Shown in pieces: positions 12,276 to 22,734 of a stretch of DNA of 64,000 bases. The translations under genes and the position numbers were made by a program. The notes beneath the pieces were generated by a model, which made no database searches, was not told the origin of the DNA, and worked only from the letters and a program-made list of their open reading frames with translations. The stretch is from contig MU001493.1 in the NCBI GenBank assembly GCA_010093485.1, positions 1,848,937 to 1,912,936 of the forward strand, in the 5' to 3' direction. Position 1 is the stretch's first letter. Every line of letters starts with the position of its first letter. Origin of the DNA: Karstenula rhodostoma CBS 690.94 (lineage: Eukaryota > Ascomycota > Dothideomycetes > Pleosporales > Didymosphaeriaceae).

Positions 12276-14006
12276 ATGGAACAGCATTGTTGGGGCTGCC
12301 GCAAACGAAGAATTGTGTGTGATTTGGCGAAGCCCGGTTGCGCGAAGTGCAAAAGAACAGGGGTTGAGTGCCCGGGATATGGAAAGCAGAAACCACTACA
12401 ATGGCTCGAGGTGGGCAAAGTCAAATGCAGAGAAAGCAAGAAGCGAACTGGGGTGCTCGTGAGTGCCGCAGCGGAAGAATTTGAAGAATTCGATGAACCA
12501 GAAGCGTCCAACTTCACAACACCTAGAGCGTCGCCGAAAGGAATGGAGCGATCCTTTTCACCCGTTCCCCATATGCCAAAGGTCAAAGCCCAATTGAAGG
12601 TCGAAACGGACGCGGCGTTCTTCGATGGAACTGTTCCGCGTCTAGATATCAACAATGTGACGGCAGACATTGTCCAGGTGATCTTTTACTGTAAGTTATC
12701 CAGGATATTCATCCTCAAGAGATAAAGATCAGCTGACCCTCTATTCCCCTCAGATAACAAAAACTTCTATCCGAACTTCCACAATCATTACGATATGTCT
12801 CCCCCTTCTTTCGTTGTTCCTGTACCCCCGGAGGTGTTGCACCACATGCCTGCTGCAATGCGACATACGATGGTCACCTTATCCCTATGCTATCAACTTC
12901 ACCGGAAAGAGATCGCTGGGGAAGTCATCTGGCCGAAGATTCTGGTTCATCGAGGAAGCGCCATACAGGACTTGAACAAGACCATCGGAGAATGTAGCTT
13001 GCAGGTGAGCAAGAAGCATATGACAAGGGATCAGGCTCAGATGATTGATACGATCATTGCCTCCGTTATCGTGTTTGTTTCTGTAGAGATACTAGTGACG
13101 GCTCTTGGTGTTTGTGAGGTTCCTAATCCCTCACATATACAATACTGTGCATCGATGGAATGGCGACACCACATAGAGGCAATGTCAGGGATGATTACAA
13201 CACGTGGAGGATTCACTTCGCTCTGGCATGACTCGCCTTCCGTTCGAGCAAGCCTGTTACATTTTGCTTTGTAAGTGACCGAGATCGATTCAACTGCTCT
13301 AATAAGCTGACTCGGTGACAGGATCCAGAATTTTGCTGCGTCGACCAGTCCTGTAACTCCACAAACGCAACTGAGGCCTTTTAATCAGCTGCTTAGTATC
13401 CCGGAGGAAATGCATGAAGAAATCTTCTCATATTGTCTCTGTCCGTTCCCGCTATTCGAAAGCATCGCCTTCATCAACCGGCTTCGTGTCCAGCTTGCGC
13501 AAAAAACCACAGATCCAACATCTGGTGCGAAATCAGCCGAGGCATTACTTTTGAGGATTGAGTCCTTCTCCGCCAGTGACTGGGCGGCCTCTAAAACTGG
13601 ATTTGTCGAAATACTGGAACTTGCGGCCGGCATCTGGCATTGCGCAGTATTGCTTTACTGTATCCTATCCTTGGACAGCGTTATGCCCTCGACCGTACCC
13701 GCCGGAAAGCTGCATCGGACTTATGGCGATAGCCTGCTTCGACTACTGTCACGGGCGCTATCTGAGACCTCTCCAGTACCAAGGGTCCACTGCTTCATCG
13801 TGTGGCCTGTCACGGTTGCTGGTATTGAGGCTGTCAAACGCGGACCTGGATCCCAGTCACTGGTGGATGACTACCTGACACGAATGAGTCGGCAGGATGG
13901 TACCTGCTCTGCTTTCATCGCACAGACCGCTTTGCGGGCCTTTTGGGCATCCGGTCAGAGTGGATGGGACGAATGCTTTAACAAACCATATGCATTGCAG
14001 TGTTGA
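12276..14006 (+). CDS. Zn2Cys6 transcription factor
   Basis: Fungal binuclear-cluster regulator of 538 aa; exons 12276-12690, 12754-13270 and 13322-14006 (introns 63 and 51 bp). Residues 5-32 form a complete C-x2-C-x6-C-x6-C-x2-C-x6-C cluster (Cys 5, 8, 15, 22, 25, 32), preceded by only four residues. The following PGYGKQKPLQW is typical of factors with the DUF3468 'fungal specific TF domain 2'. The middle and C-terminal parts (YPNFHNHYD, YCASMEWRHHIEAMSGMI, GGFTSLW, TALRAFW) fit that helical domain. The target pathway cannot be told: no biosynthetic or catabolic cluster surrounds it. Confidence 0.9.
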
Positions 14007-14657
14007 ACGGAGCACGACGCATCGGCGACGCCGAATCAAGGCAGATTTTCCTATGTGGTGGTACGCGTGAGCCATCGTGGACAGTGTCGGTGAAGGGAGA
14101 AGGTGGCGAACAGTGAAAGAGCTGAGAGACTGGCTATGCGCCTGTTGCGTGCCGAGGATTGCGGTTGGGAGACACAAGACCGCAGCAAAGTATCATCCAG
14201 AGAGGAGAATGGCGGAGGGAAAGTGCAGATGCGTGGAAACAGTGGTGTTGCTGAGTGGCATAGGAAAACTTGGACCTTGAGATAATCAAGTTCTCTGTCC
14301 TGGTCGGGAATAGCATATATTTATCCTTCCAAGCAATACCGGCGAATGGGAGGAGCCGTTGAATCACTCACATCATCCACTACTATACACTCTTTATCAT
14401 CGGCTTAATTCCGTTTCTGTCTGAACGTATGTCTGTCCCATCGTTTCATCTTTGTCCTCACCAACCAATGGGTTGACATAGTACACTGGTCATTGCCCCC
14501 ATCGCTAACTCGCCCCCACGTCAGCCTTGCGAGTCTCGTGTTCCTGGGCTTGAGCATCGCGAACAATCAAGTTCATAGACGCTGGAGTTGCAAGGTAATC
14601 TAGGGGATACCATGATAATAGTACGCAAGTTAACATGTACACATGCTGCTTGTGCCC
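14007..14657. other. Convergent 3' region
   Basis: 650 bp between two convergent gene ends. It should hold both 3' UTRs and terminators. No further feature seen. Confidence 0.5.
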
Positions 14658-16318
14658 TCATAGCTCCTGCATAAAATTGCTTCTGTGCTCTTCGTCGTGA
14701 TGCACTCCCACCCTCACACTCTTGAGCCAATATGCAGGCACAGAGCTAATACTCTCTGATATAGACAGCACCTGACCTTGACCATCTAGTGCTGCCGCGC
14801 GTATATTATGCGCAGACCCACGGGAAGGCAACCTGAACGCTGTTTCAAATCCATATCTTGGAAGGGTTTTCGTGTACTCAGTGGTCTCGGCAGAACTCCC
14901 TTCTTTCCAGGTGAGCTTCCAAGATACGGTCCTGGTATCACCATTCCAGCTTACGTACACATCAATCTCACCTCCCTCCACTTCCTCCGCAAACACTGCA
15001 ATCGGCTCCGGGGAATATCCTGCCCAGTTGAAGCGGAACGTACGATAGTTTTGCAGGCTGTCGTTCAGTTTGTTGCTTACGAATCTGGCATGATAGATAG
15101 CTGTACCATCTGCCGTATACTCGGTGATTTGTCCTTCGGAGCCCCAGTTGACGAGCACGTTGCTGTTGGGTAAAGTTTGGAGTGATCCCTGAGATCTTGC
15201 CAAGATAGGCTCTTCAGGTGGCAAGAATTCGCTTTCGAGAGTGGCTTGCTTCGTGCGGTGGTCTAGTCGAAGGTATATCCCGCGTGAAAGGGCGTTATGA
15301 TTGTAAGGAGCGGCTGCGGGATCAGAGCTATGGGCAGAGTTATCAAACAAAGAGACGAGCTCCACAGAGTATGGATCTTCGGTTACGTAACGGGCATGGT
15401 GTTGGAAGCCAAATTCCACGCCAGAACCAAGCTCGAAGTCAGATGCTGCGCCACCTAGACGCCAGATGATCGACCCATCGGTACCATTGATTTTGTAAAT
15501 TGTCGAGGTATGCCGCGCGGACAAAAGGTAGTGGCCATCTTTTCCCTTTGTTATAGAGTTGATATGCAGGTAGTCCCAGGCTGAGCCACTGTTGTAGCCA
15601 GATCCCACGAGACCTGATTGTAGCGATAAGATGGCGTCGTTGGGTGACACGTGGTCAAGGCTGCGCCATTCAAAGAGGAGTTTACCGGTCTCAAGGTCGA
15701 CCTCTGCTCCGTATCAGCTTTTGCAGAGTCATGGGAGTAAGTAAACAAACCTTGAAACCGCCCTTCCAGAATCCATGTTTGCTGCTCTTTACCACCAAAC
15801 GCCGACAGATCCAACTGCAGCGGCTGGTAGATGTCGTGCAACGCGCTTCGCTCATCCACCACTTCGAATTCATGTAGATCCGGTATCACATGGTTAGCGC
15901 CTCTTACCTCTTTCACGTTGTTGTAGTGCTGATTCAAAAAGGTGTGGTGACCGTGACCATGCCCGTGTAAAGCGTTAAGTGCGCCTTCCCAAGCAAACAG
16001 TACATCTTCGCCTTTCCATCGCGCAACTTGAAAGTTACCGGCCCATTGGTAGATGTACCCGAAGCCGCTCCAGACGAGGTCACCTGTGTCGGTGAGTATG
16101 TATGGCGCTTTCTGCACGGAGTACTGGTGGGAGAGCTCAGACGATCCCGAGTAAGGTGCTGCAAAGAGAAATCCAGGGGTTTTCCCGTCACTTTTGGCTA
16201 TGGTGACATTTAGATGGGGTGGTGAAAGGTCGGGGCGGCTGCGGAAAGAGCTGTCTGCTTGTACGCCTATCCATACAAGCAAAGACGCTAGGAAAAGCGG
16301 ACGGAAACGTGGACTCAT
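14658..16318 (-). CDS. Arylsulfotransferase-like secreted protein
   Basis: Protein of 537 aa from exons 16318-15751 and 15703-14658 (intron 47 bp). It begins with a signal peptide (MSPRFRPLFLASLLVWIGVQADS). The body resembles fungal arylsulfotransferase/ASST proteins (beta-propeller): PGFLFAAPYSG, ILTDTGDLVWSG, HTFLNQHYNNV, WDYLHINSITKGKDGHYLLS, IIWRLGG and FGFQHHAR. In that family a DFHE/HE-type motif and histidines around the propeller centre are typical; IPDLHEFEVVDE and LHINS are the corresponding parts. Bacterial relatives move sulfate between phenols; the substrate of the fungal clade is unknown, so activity is inferred. The two exons join in phase to give GRFQEVDLETGKLLFEW, which supports the splice. 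Confidence 0.82.
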
Positions 16319-17162
16319 CGTTCAAGGATTGTTTTTTTCTCTCTTGCGCTATCGTAAGTAGAAGACGAGCGGTCAACACAATAGGTATATGTACCGCATG
16401 CGATTGCGCCATTTCGAGGTCGATTTCGCAACAGCCACCGCGGCGGACAAGAAGTTTGCGGTCGAGCACTCGTGGAGGCCACCAGAAGCATTGCAATCCG
16501 TGTCAATCACCAAGGTGCTGAAGCATGACTGCGTATGCACAGGCGTTGTAGCTAATGTGAGGATTGATTCGTAATGACAACAGAAAGTGAGGCATCATGG
16601 CATTCGTCAGCGATACAAGTCTTATCGATAACGGAAGAACGATTCGATCACTGGTACTAGTTCCCAGCTACACCTGCCACACCATCTCATCCTCAGTTCC
16701 TTATCTTCTCCTCTCCATTTGTTGTGGGCCAGTTTACCTCGCCCGGCCTAAGCTTCCGCATCGAGCGTTGTAGTTCAACACACTGTTCCCTCCGACTGAT
16801 GCCCGCCTTGTGTTCATGCAACCCATTTACGACCCCATGCGCCGGGAAGGTGCTTGCCCAAGTGCGTGATATCACCGTCAACATGGCGAGCGGGCGCAAA
16901 GCCGGGCATTATGTGATGCCCCTGTTGTTTCGTCAATTTGTATGAACCACTGCTTCTCTGCATTGGCTCTGGCAGAACTGCTATTAGTAGGCTTTCAGGT
17001 TATCATCGCTCTAGAATATATACGGGTATAGTACAAGAACGCGTTGCAACTAGTAATCTTTGTGAGAGCATTTGTATGAAAGGTGTCAGGCAGACAGATA
17101 TTCCTGTTCGGAATCAGACTGTACTGCCATACGGTTTGATTTCACAATATACTATCACCGCG
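16319..17162. other. Gene-free stretch
   Basis: Promoter side of the arylsulfotransferase-like gene followed by sequence without recognisable coding content. No RNA gene or repeat seen. Confidence 0.45.
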
Positions 17163-17348
17163 CTAGCTACCAAAGCAGAAAAGGATAGCCAAGCAAACTT
17201 CACTACAAGTATTGCAACATGTACATATACCCTTCCCTTCGTTCTTTTTAGACTTCTTGTGTGGCCCAGCAGCCGTAGCTTGTGACTTGTATGCTGGTGA
17301 GCTGAGAGGCTGTGGCTGTTGAGCCTCAGGTTGCCCCCGTTGCGTCAT
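17163..17348 (-). CDS. Candidate small Cys-rich (CYSTM-like) protein
   Basis: A 61-codon frame (start 17348, stop 17163) ends in a basic stretch (KKSKKNEGKG) followed by a short hydrophobic tail with six cysteines, CTCCNTCSEVCLAILFCF. That layout, Pro/Gln/Tyr-rich N-terminus then basic residues then Cys-rich helix, resembles CYSTM proteins. The frame stays open 46 codons upstream (to 17486) with Pro/Tyr/Gln-rich sequence (PNLYRPNPPPPQAY) and then meets a stop, with a possible splice acceptor right there. I found no upstream ATG exon, so either the start is 17348 or a first exon is missing. It could also be chance. Confidence 0.35.
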   Translation of the reverse strand: MTQRGQPEAQQPQPLSSPAYKSQATAAGPHKKSKKNEGKGICTCCNTCSEVCLAILFCFGS

Positions 17349-18455
17349 AGGTGCTTGGGAACTGAGCTGCGGTGCAGCTTTTTCGGTTTTGTATTGAAGG
17401 TACGCTTGTGGTGGTGGTGGGTTCGGTCGGTACAGGTTCGGGTCGTTGGATTGGGGTTCAGAGGAAAGGCCGATTGTTATTGTATGCTACTCAGAGCAGT
17501 ATATGAAGAAACACCGTGATGGGACGGGAAGAGAGTGTGTCGAACGGAGAGTGTACCGTGGCTAGGAATTAAGCATTGCTAAGACTTTGGGGGTGGGTAT
17601 ATATACGGATACTACACAGTAAAACCTCGAATCAAGCTTTGCCAGCGAGCCGCTATTACAGCACGGTGCATGAGGCGATGCACGCTCACCTTGAAATGAA
17701 TGGGCCATGGCGATCTTTCAATAATTCGAACTGTCTTCGGACAATTATTAGTGGTGCTACGCATATTTATTGGGGGCGGAAAGATGCAGCCAGCATTGGG
17801 TGACGTCGCTATCGACCTTTGGTGGGTGTTGATCTGCGCGAATCTGAATTGAATACGGTTTGAAGGCAGAGAGGACAGCATTCTCTTCAAAACTCAAGTA
17901 GGTAATGACTATTTACATTTCGCTCTTGCAAACCGAGTTGGGCATGGAATGCATAGATGAGCCAGAACGTGACCGTCGTCCAACTTCGTTCTAGAACCTG
18001 TACAATGGTTTTCAGATCCTCTACGGTTCCTCCCATTGTGCATCTAACAGCCTATCTGCAGCATGAATCTGATCCATCCATATGCAGCCGCAGTATCAGC
18101 GTCGAAGTCTTGCGCCCCGAGAATGATTTCGAGCGCTCGGCTTCGTCCAACAAGTACCTGCTGTCGATATATCCCCGACGAGGTCCGAGAGCTGCGATCG
18201 CTCGCCGAGCTAACGGTAACTCGGAAGCATTGTTAGACCTGGCTGCGAAGCGCATGAACGAGGGTTTGCACATGCAGGCGCGAAACCTGGGGACGTGCCA
18301 AGGCCAGGCACGGACTGCGCGACAGAGCGACAGAGCGACTTCAGACGGCGAGGCCACCCGGGCGCCATGAGTCAGTTTCGTCGAGTCCGGTGGTGCGTGG
18401 CGCCGACTCCGCAGGCTGGTGTCTCTGTGGTCGTCGGAGAGGGCTGGACAATGGG
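17349..18455. other. Gene-free flank left of the insertion
   Basis: Ordinary base composition up to the edge of the AT-rich element. No supported gene. A TATATATA run near 17597 could be a promoter element for the candidate small gene. Confidence 0.4.
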
Positions 18456-18464
18456 GTTTCAGGT
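18456..18464 (+). repeat. Left target-site duplication (GTTTCAGGT)
   Basis: Nine bases, GTTTCAGGT, repeated exactly and in the same orientation at 20968-20976. They abut the terminal inverted repeats with no gap. Flanking bases differ, so the duplication is exactly 9 bp. Confidence 0.8.
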
Positions 18465-18500
18465 GAGGATGCAGCTTACCCGACCCTGCTTTTTAGCTCA
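18465..18500 (+). repeat. Left terminal inverted repeat
   Basis: Begins GAGGATGCAGCTTACCCGAC. Aligned without gaps to the reverse complement of 20932-20967, 28 of 36 positions match; four of the eight mismatches are C/T or G/A transitions, as RIP would produce. Confidence 0.75.
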
Positions 18501-18599
18501 ACTAACTACGCTAAACTATATTAGTAAATATATTTAGAATAAATTTAAATTTATATATAAAATACTATTTAAATAAAAATTCTAATAGAAGAAAAGATA

Positions 18600-19322
18600 A
18601 ATTAAGTATTATAAAAAGTTTTTTAGGAGAGCTATATAGATATATATATTTATATATATTTATACCTATACTATCTAGAGTGTATAGGTATATATAGGTA
18701 TATATAGGTATATATAAGTATATATAGGTATATTAAATTTATATAAAATCTCTATAAAAGAGAATTTTTTTATTCTTTAATAACTTTTATAATATTAAAG
18801 CTATAATTATAATTTTTTAATAGATTTATAGAGAAATCCTTATATAATCTTATTTATTTAAAAAGGTCTATTTTATATTATATAATTACTTAATAATATA
18901 AAGAAACCTTTATTTATTACTAATTTAAATATATATTATATAATTTTATATTATATTTATATACTATTAGTATTATATAATTATATTTTTAAATAATATT
19001 ATTAAAAAGTCTATTAGTTATAGAGTTATTAATTAATATTTAAAATAAACTAGTTTTTTTTACTAAGTTACTAATTTTTACCTATTCTAGTTCTTTAAAT
19101 ATATTATAAAATTATATTTTTTATATTTTTAATATAATAAAATTTTATATTTTAGGTTAAAGTAGAATTCTTATATAGGTTATTAGTATAACTAACCTAT
19201 TATATTATTATATAGTAGTAAGGCCTTTAAAGCTTTAAATTTATAAATTTTTTATTTTTTATTTATTTATTAAGTTATTTACTAATATATTATTAATTTA
19301 TATAAATATATATAGACTATAG

Positions 19323-19340
<18 letters not shown>
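18600..19340 (+). repeat. Palindrome left arm (approx. ends)
   Basis: Reverse-complementary to about 19860-20600 over roughly 740 bp. Landmarks in both arms: a run of TATAGGTATA units next to ACTCTAGATAG-type sequence, a region around AGGTTAAAGTAGAATTC, and (AT)n at the inner end. Pairs of positions sum to about 39200, so the axis is near 19600. Ends are estimated by eye. Confidence 0.75.
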
Positions 19341-19353
<13 letters not shown>

Positions 19354-19429
19354 TAGGGCGGGCTGGTATACACTAGGCACCTAGGGCGCTTAATTATACG
19401 CGAGCGTGCGTAGGACTGCGCTGGCTGCC

Positions 19430-19522
19430 CATGGATCGACGTCGCGGGCAGGTCTCTAAGTAATCGTGGGCAGGCCTATAACTAAATTAGGCTAAGTTTT
19501 ATATAGGCTAAGGAGTTATTTT
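19430..19522 (+). repeat. Second inverted repeat, left copy (GC-richer island)
   Basis: Inverted copy of 20624-20712. Both hold two GGGCAGG-type blocks separated by CTAAGTAATCG and followed by ACTAAATTAGGCTAAG. Differences seen are mostly C-to-T or G-to-A. It lies in the spacer of the larger palindrome, so its axis (near 20070) differs from that of the main arms. Confidence 0.75.
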
Positions 19523-19859
19523 AGAATACTACTCTATAGAGTAAATTACTATAAAGTAAAGGTTTTTTTTAATAACTAAGCTATAGATAATATATATTAA
19601 TTAATATATAGATTCTTAGTATTAGTATTATTTTAGTTAGTATTATATATTATATCTATTATTAATACTATATATTAAGTCCTTAATAATAATATAATAA
19701 CTCTACTATTAAGAAATATTATATATTTATAGTAATTTATATATTATAAAAAGTTTTTACCTTACTAGTATATATAGGTAACTAGTATAGTCCTATATAT
19801 ACTTATATATAATTAAATATCTTAGGTATCTAGTATATACTAGTTAGTCTTATATTTTT

Positions 19860-20600
19860 ATATATATATATATATATATATCTATAGCCTATATATATTT
19901 ATATAAATTAATAATATATTAGTAAGTAGCTTAGTAAGTAAAAAAAATAAAAAATTTATAAATTTAAAACTTTAAAGGCTTTACTACTATATAATAATAT
20001 AATAGGTTAGTTATACTAGTAACCTATATAGGAATTCTATTTTAACCTAAAATATAAAGTTTTATTATATTAAAAATATAAAAAATATAATTTTATAATA
20101 TATTTAAAGAACTAGAATAGGTAAAAACTAGTAACTTAGTAAAGAAAACTAGTTTATTTTAAATATTAATTAATAACTCTATAACTAATAGATTTTTTAA
20201 TAATATTATTTAAAAATATAATTATATAATACTAATAGTATATAAATATAATATAATATTATATAATATATATTTAAATTAGTAATAAATAAAGTTTTCT
20301 TTATATTATTAAGTAATTATATAATATAAAATAGACATTTTTAAATAAATAAAATTATATAAAAATTTCTCTATAAATCTATTAAAAAATTATAATTATA
20401 GCTTTAATATTATAAAAGTTATTAAAGAATAAAGAAATTCTCTTTTATAGAGATTTTATATAAATCTAGTATACCTATATATACCTATATATACCTATAT
20501 ATACCTATATATACCTATACACTCTAGATAGTATAGGTATAAATATATATAAATATATATATTTATATAGCTTTCCTAAAAAACTTTTTATAATATACTA
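19860..20600 (-). repeat. Palindrome right arm (approx. ends)
   Basis: Inverted partner of 18600-19340; same landmarks in reverse order, including CCTATATATA units around 20470-20515. Confidence 0.75.
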
Positions 20601-20623
20601 TTATATAATTTCTCTATATAGCT

Positions 20624-20712
20624 CCTTAGCCTGTATAAAACTTAGCCTAATTTAGTTATAGGCCTGCCCGCGATTACTTAGAGGCCTGCCCGCGACGTGG
20701 ATCCGCCGCCCA
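20624..20712 (-). repeat. Second inverted repeat, right copy
   Basis: Partner of 19430-19522. It directly adjoins the outer end of the right palindrome arm; the left arm lacks such a neighbour on its outer side. Confidence 0.75.
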
Positions 20713-20931
20713 TACGCACCAGCGAGGTGAAAACTTTTCGTGATAAGGTTAAAATTAAATTAAAATTAAAGTTAGAATATAGATTTTATAGTCTTTTTAA
20801 ATATTTAATTAGTTCTTAACTAGTTCTAAATAAACTTACTTAATTTTAATAGCTAAGGTAATTTAATATTATATCTTAGTATACTACTTAGCTAGGTCTA
20901 GTGTGATTAGTGAACAGGGGGTAGTATACGC

Positions 20932-20967
20932 TGACTTAAAAAGTAGGGTCAGGTGAGCTGCCTGCAC
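20932..20967 (-). repeat. Right terminal inverted repeat
   Basis: Read on the minus strand it begins GTGCAGGCAGCTCACCTGAC. It ends flush with the right 9-bp direct repeat and matches the left TIR at 28 of 36 positions. Confidence 0.75.
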
Positions 20968-20976
20968 GTTTCAGGT
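20968..20976 (+). repeat. Right target-site duplication (GTTTCAGGT)
   Basis: Exact same-orientation copy of 18456-18464, immediately outside the right TIR. Confidence 0.8.
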
Positions 20977-21557
20977 ACAAAAGCTTGTTCTCTTATCGCG
21001 CCCCGGCGGGCCGTACCTGCATGCGCCTGGCTGTTGTGCAGGCGCCTGCCGGTACCGCCACGGCGAAGCCATCGGCATCGTCGGCACCACAACAAAAATA
21101 ACAGTCAATAGCTCTGCAATGGATAACCGGCACTTGCAGGCCCACGACGAACTGTGCACTGTGCAATGTTTGTGCCGCCAGCGATCGGCGCTGCTAAGGG
21201 CCCTGAGCCACAGGCCAATAGCCCCCTGGCCCCTGGCGCCGCGAGCCAAGCTGGGAACGCCCCCTTACAATCTGCACTCGGTGCGCGCCTTCCGCTTCCG
21301 CTTCCGCTTGGGCGGCCCATCTCAAAACGCAGCCTTGCCCTCCTCGCGCTCCCCTTCTCCCTCCTCTTTGCAGCGTCATTCCCTCATTGTCCACTCACTA
21401 CACTCACTACTCTCGCTACTAACCACTCACTACTGCTAACCCAGACATTCCTTACAGAGCAAACATCAAACTTCCAAGAGCGTCTGGTAACGCCCCCACA
21501 CTCCTTCCAGCTTCTTCAGCTCCAATTCCTGTCCATATTACCACTGCGAATCCCGCC
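20977..21557. promoter_or_regulatory. Upstream region of the GH16 gene
   Basis: 580 bp between the insertion and the GH16 start. The last 200 bp are C/T-rich with repeated CACTCACTAC-type sequence, as usual around fungal transcription starts. The insertion lies about 590 bp from the start codon. Confidence 0.5.
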
Positions 21558-22734
21558 ATGTACTCGTTCGCCCTCTCCGCCGCCGCGCTCCTCGCGAGCA
21601 GCTTCCTCCCCACCGCTTTGGCCCAAACCAGCACTGCATGCAACCCTCTGAATACGACGGGCTGCCCTGTCATGCCTGCGCTCGGCGCCAACTCCACCTT
21701 TGACTTCAGCAAGGACTGGAACCCGGACGTCTGGCAGCAGAGGAACCAGGGCTCCGTAGACCACATTGACAACACCACCGCCTTCACTGTCCAGTTCCAG
21801 GGAGACTCGCCGACTGTCTTGTCTTCGTTCTACATCTTCTTCGGCCGTGTCGAGATCGTGATGAGGGCCGCTCCGGGCCAGGGCATCGTGTCCAGTGCCA
21901 TCTTGCAGTCCGAGTGCTTGGACGAGATCGATTGGGAGTTCCTCGGTACCAACACTACGCACGCTCTTACCAACTACTTCGGCAAGGGCAACACGACCGA
22001 CTACACGCGCGGCAAGGACTACAAGATGAAGAGCGCACCTCAAGACGACTACCACAACTACACCATTGACTGGACCAAGGAGCGCGTCCACTGGTACATT
22101 GATGATGAGATGGTCCGCGAGCTCAAGTATGAGGAGGCATTGGGCGGTAAGAACTATCCCCAGACGCCCATGAATGTTCGCCTCGGTGCCTGGTCTGGCG
22201 GCGACGTCGACAACAACAACCAATACACCGTAGACTGGGCTGGTGGACCCACCGACTTCTCAAAGGCCCCCTTCACCATGTCCGTGCGGACTGTCTACGT
22301 TCAGGACTACACCACTGCCAAGGAGTACAACTGGGATGACATGGATGCCTCGGGTGACTGGCATAAGGTCGGTGTCGTCAAGCTTGCGTATGTCAATATC
22401 CATGGTTCGTAGGCTGGCAGTGACTAACGTGAGCAGCGACAAGGAGAAATCGGATACCATACAAGAGATCGAGAAGCCGCACGGTGTCAAGAACCGCTGG
22501 GGCGCGCTCTCCAAAACTGCCAAGATCGCTATCATCGCTTCCATCGCCAGTGTCGTCGCCATCATCGCAGCTATCATGCTCTTCTGCTGCATCAAGCAGC
22601 GCCGTGCCGGCCGCAAGGAATATGCTACCTACCAAGCCGGCGTTGACAAGGAGGCTGCCGACCTCATCCAGCACAGGGAGCAGTGGCAAACCTCGCACGC
22701 TGCCGCCCGCTCGAGTAAATACGTGCGTTTATAG
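21558..22734 (+). CDS. GH16 cell-wall transglycosylase, CRH/UTR2-like, membrane-anchored
   Basis: Protein of 375 aa, exons 21558-22387 and 22437-22734 (intron 49 bp, branch TGACTAAC). CRH enzymes cross-link chitin to beta-glucan in the fungal wall. A signal peptide (residues 1-~22, ending LPTALAQ) precedes the GH16 domain. The catalytic motif DEIDWEFLG spans 122-130 (nucleophile Glu123, acid/base Glu127). Many N-x-S/T sites are present (NTT, NST, NYT). Exon 2 adds a juxtamembrane stretch, a single membrane segment (IAIIASIASVVAIIAAIMLF, ~307-326) and a ~47-residue basic cytosolic tail, so this member is a type I membrane protein and not GPI-anchored like yeast Crh1. No CBM18 domain is seen. 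Confidence 0.92.

Larger units (their letters stand above)
18465..20967. mobile_element. RIP-degraded 2.5-kb TIR element (MULE-like, non-autonomous)
   Basis: A 2503-bp insertion bounded by 9-bp direct repeats and imperfect terminal inverted repeats. A 9-bp target duplication is the size typical of Mutator-like (MULE) elements; hAT elements make 8 bp. Nearly the whole interior is A+T with almost no CpA or TpG, the signature of RIP, and no open frame of useful length remains, so no transposase can be identified. Inside lies a large palindrome (arms near 18600-19340 and 19860-20600) and a second inverted pair (19430-19522 and 20624-20712). The flanks on both sides are of normal composition, so mutation stopped at the element. 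It may be a composite of nested insertions. Confidence 0.75.

Noticed and set aside
18500..20900. Centromere-like or mitochondrial insertion as explanation of the AT-rich block
   Set aside because: The block is only 2.5 kb, has base-exact TIRs and a target duplication, shows RIP-like loss of CpA/TpG, and contains no mitochondrial gene.
21516..22223. 235-codon antisense frame over the GH16 gene
   Set aside because: Shadow frame caused by GC-biased codons of a clear GH16 enzyme.
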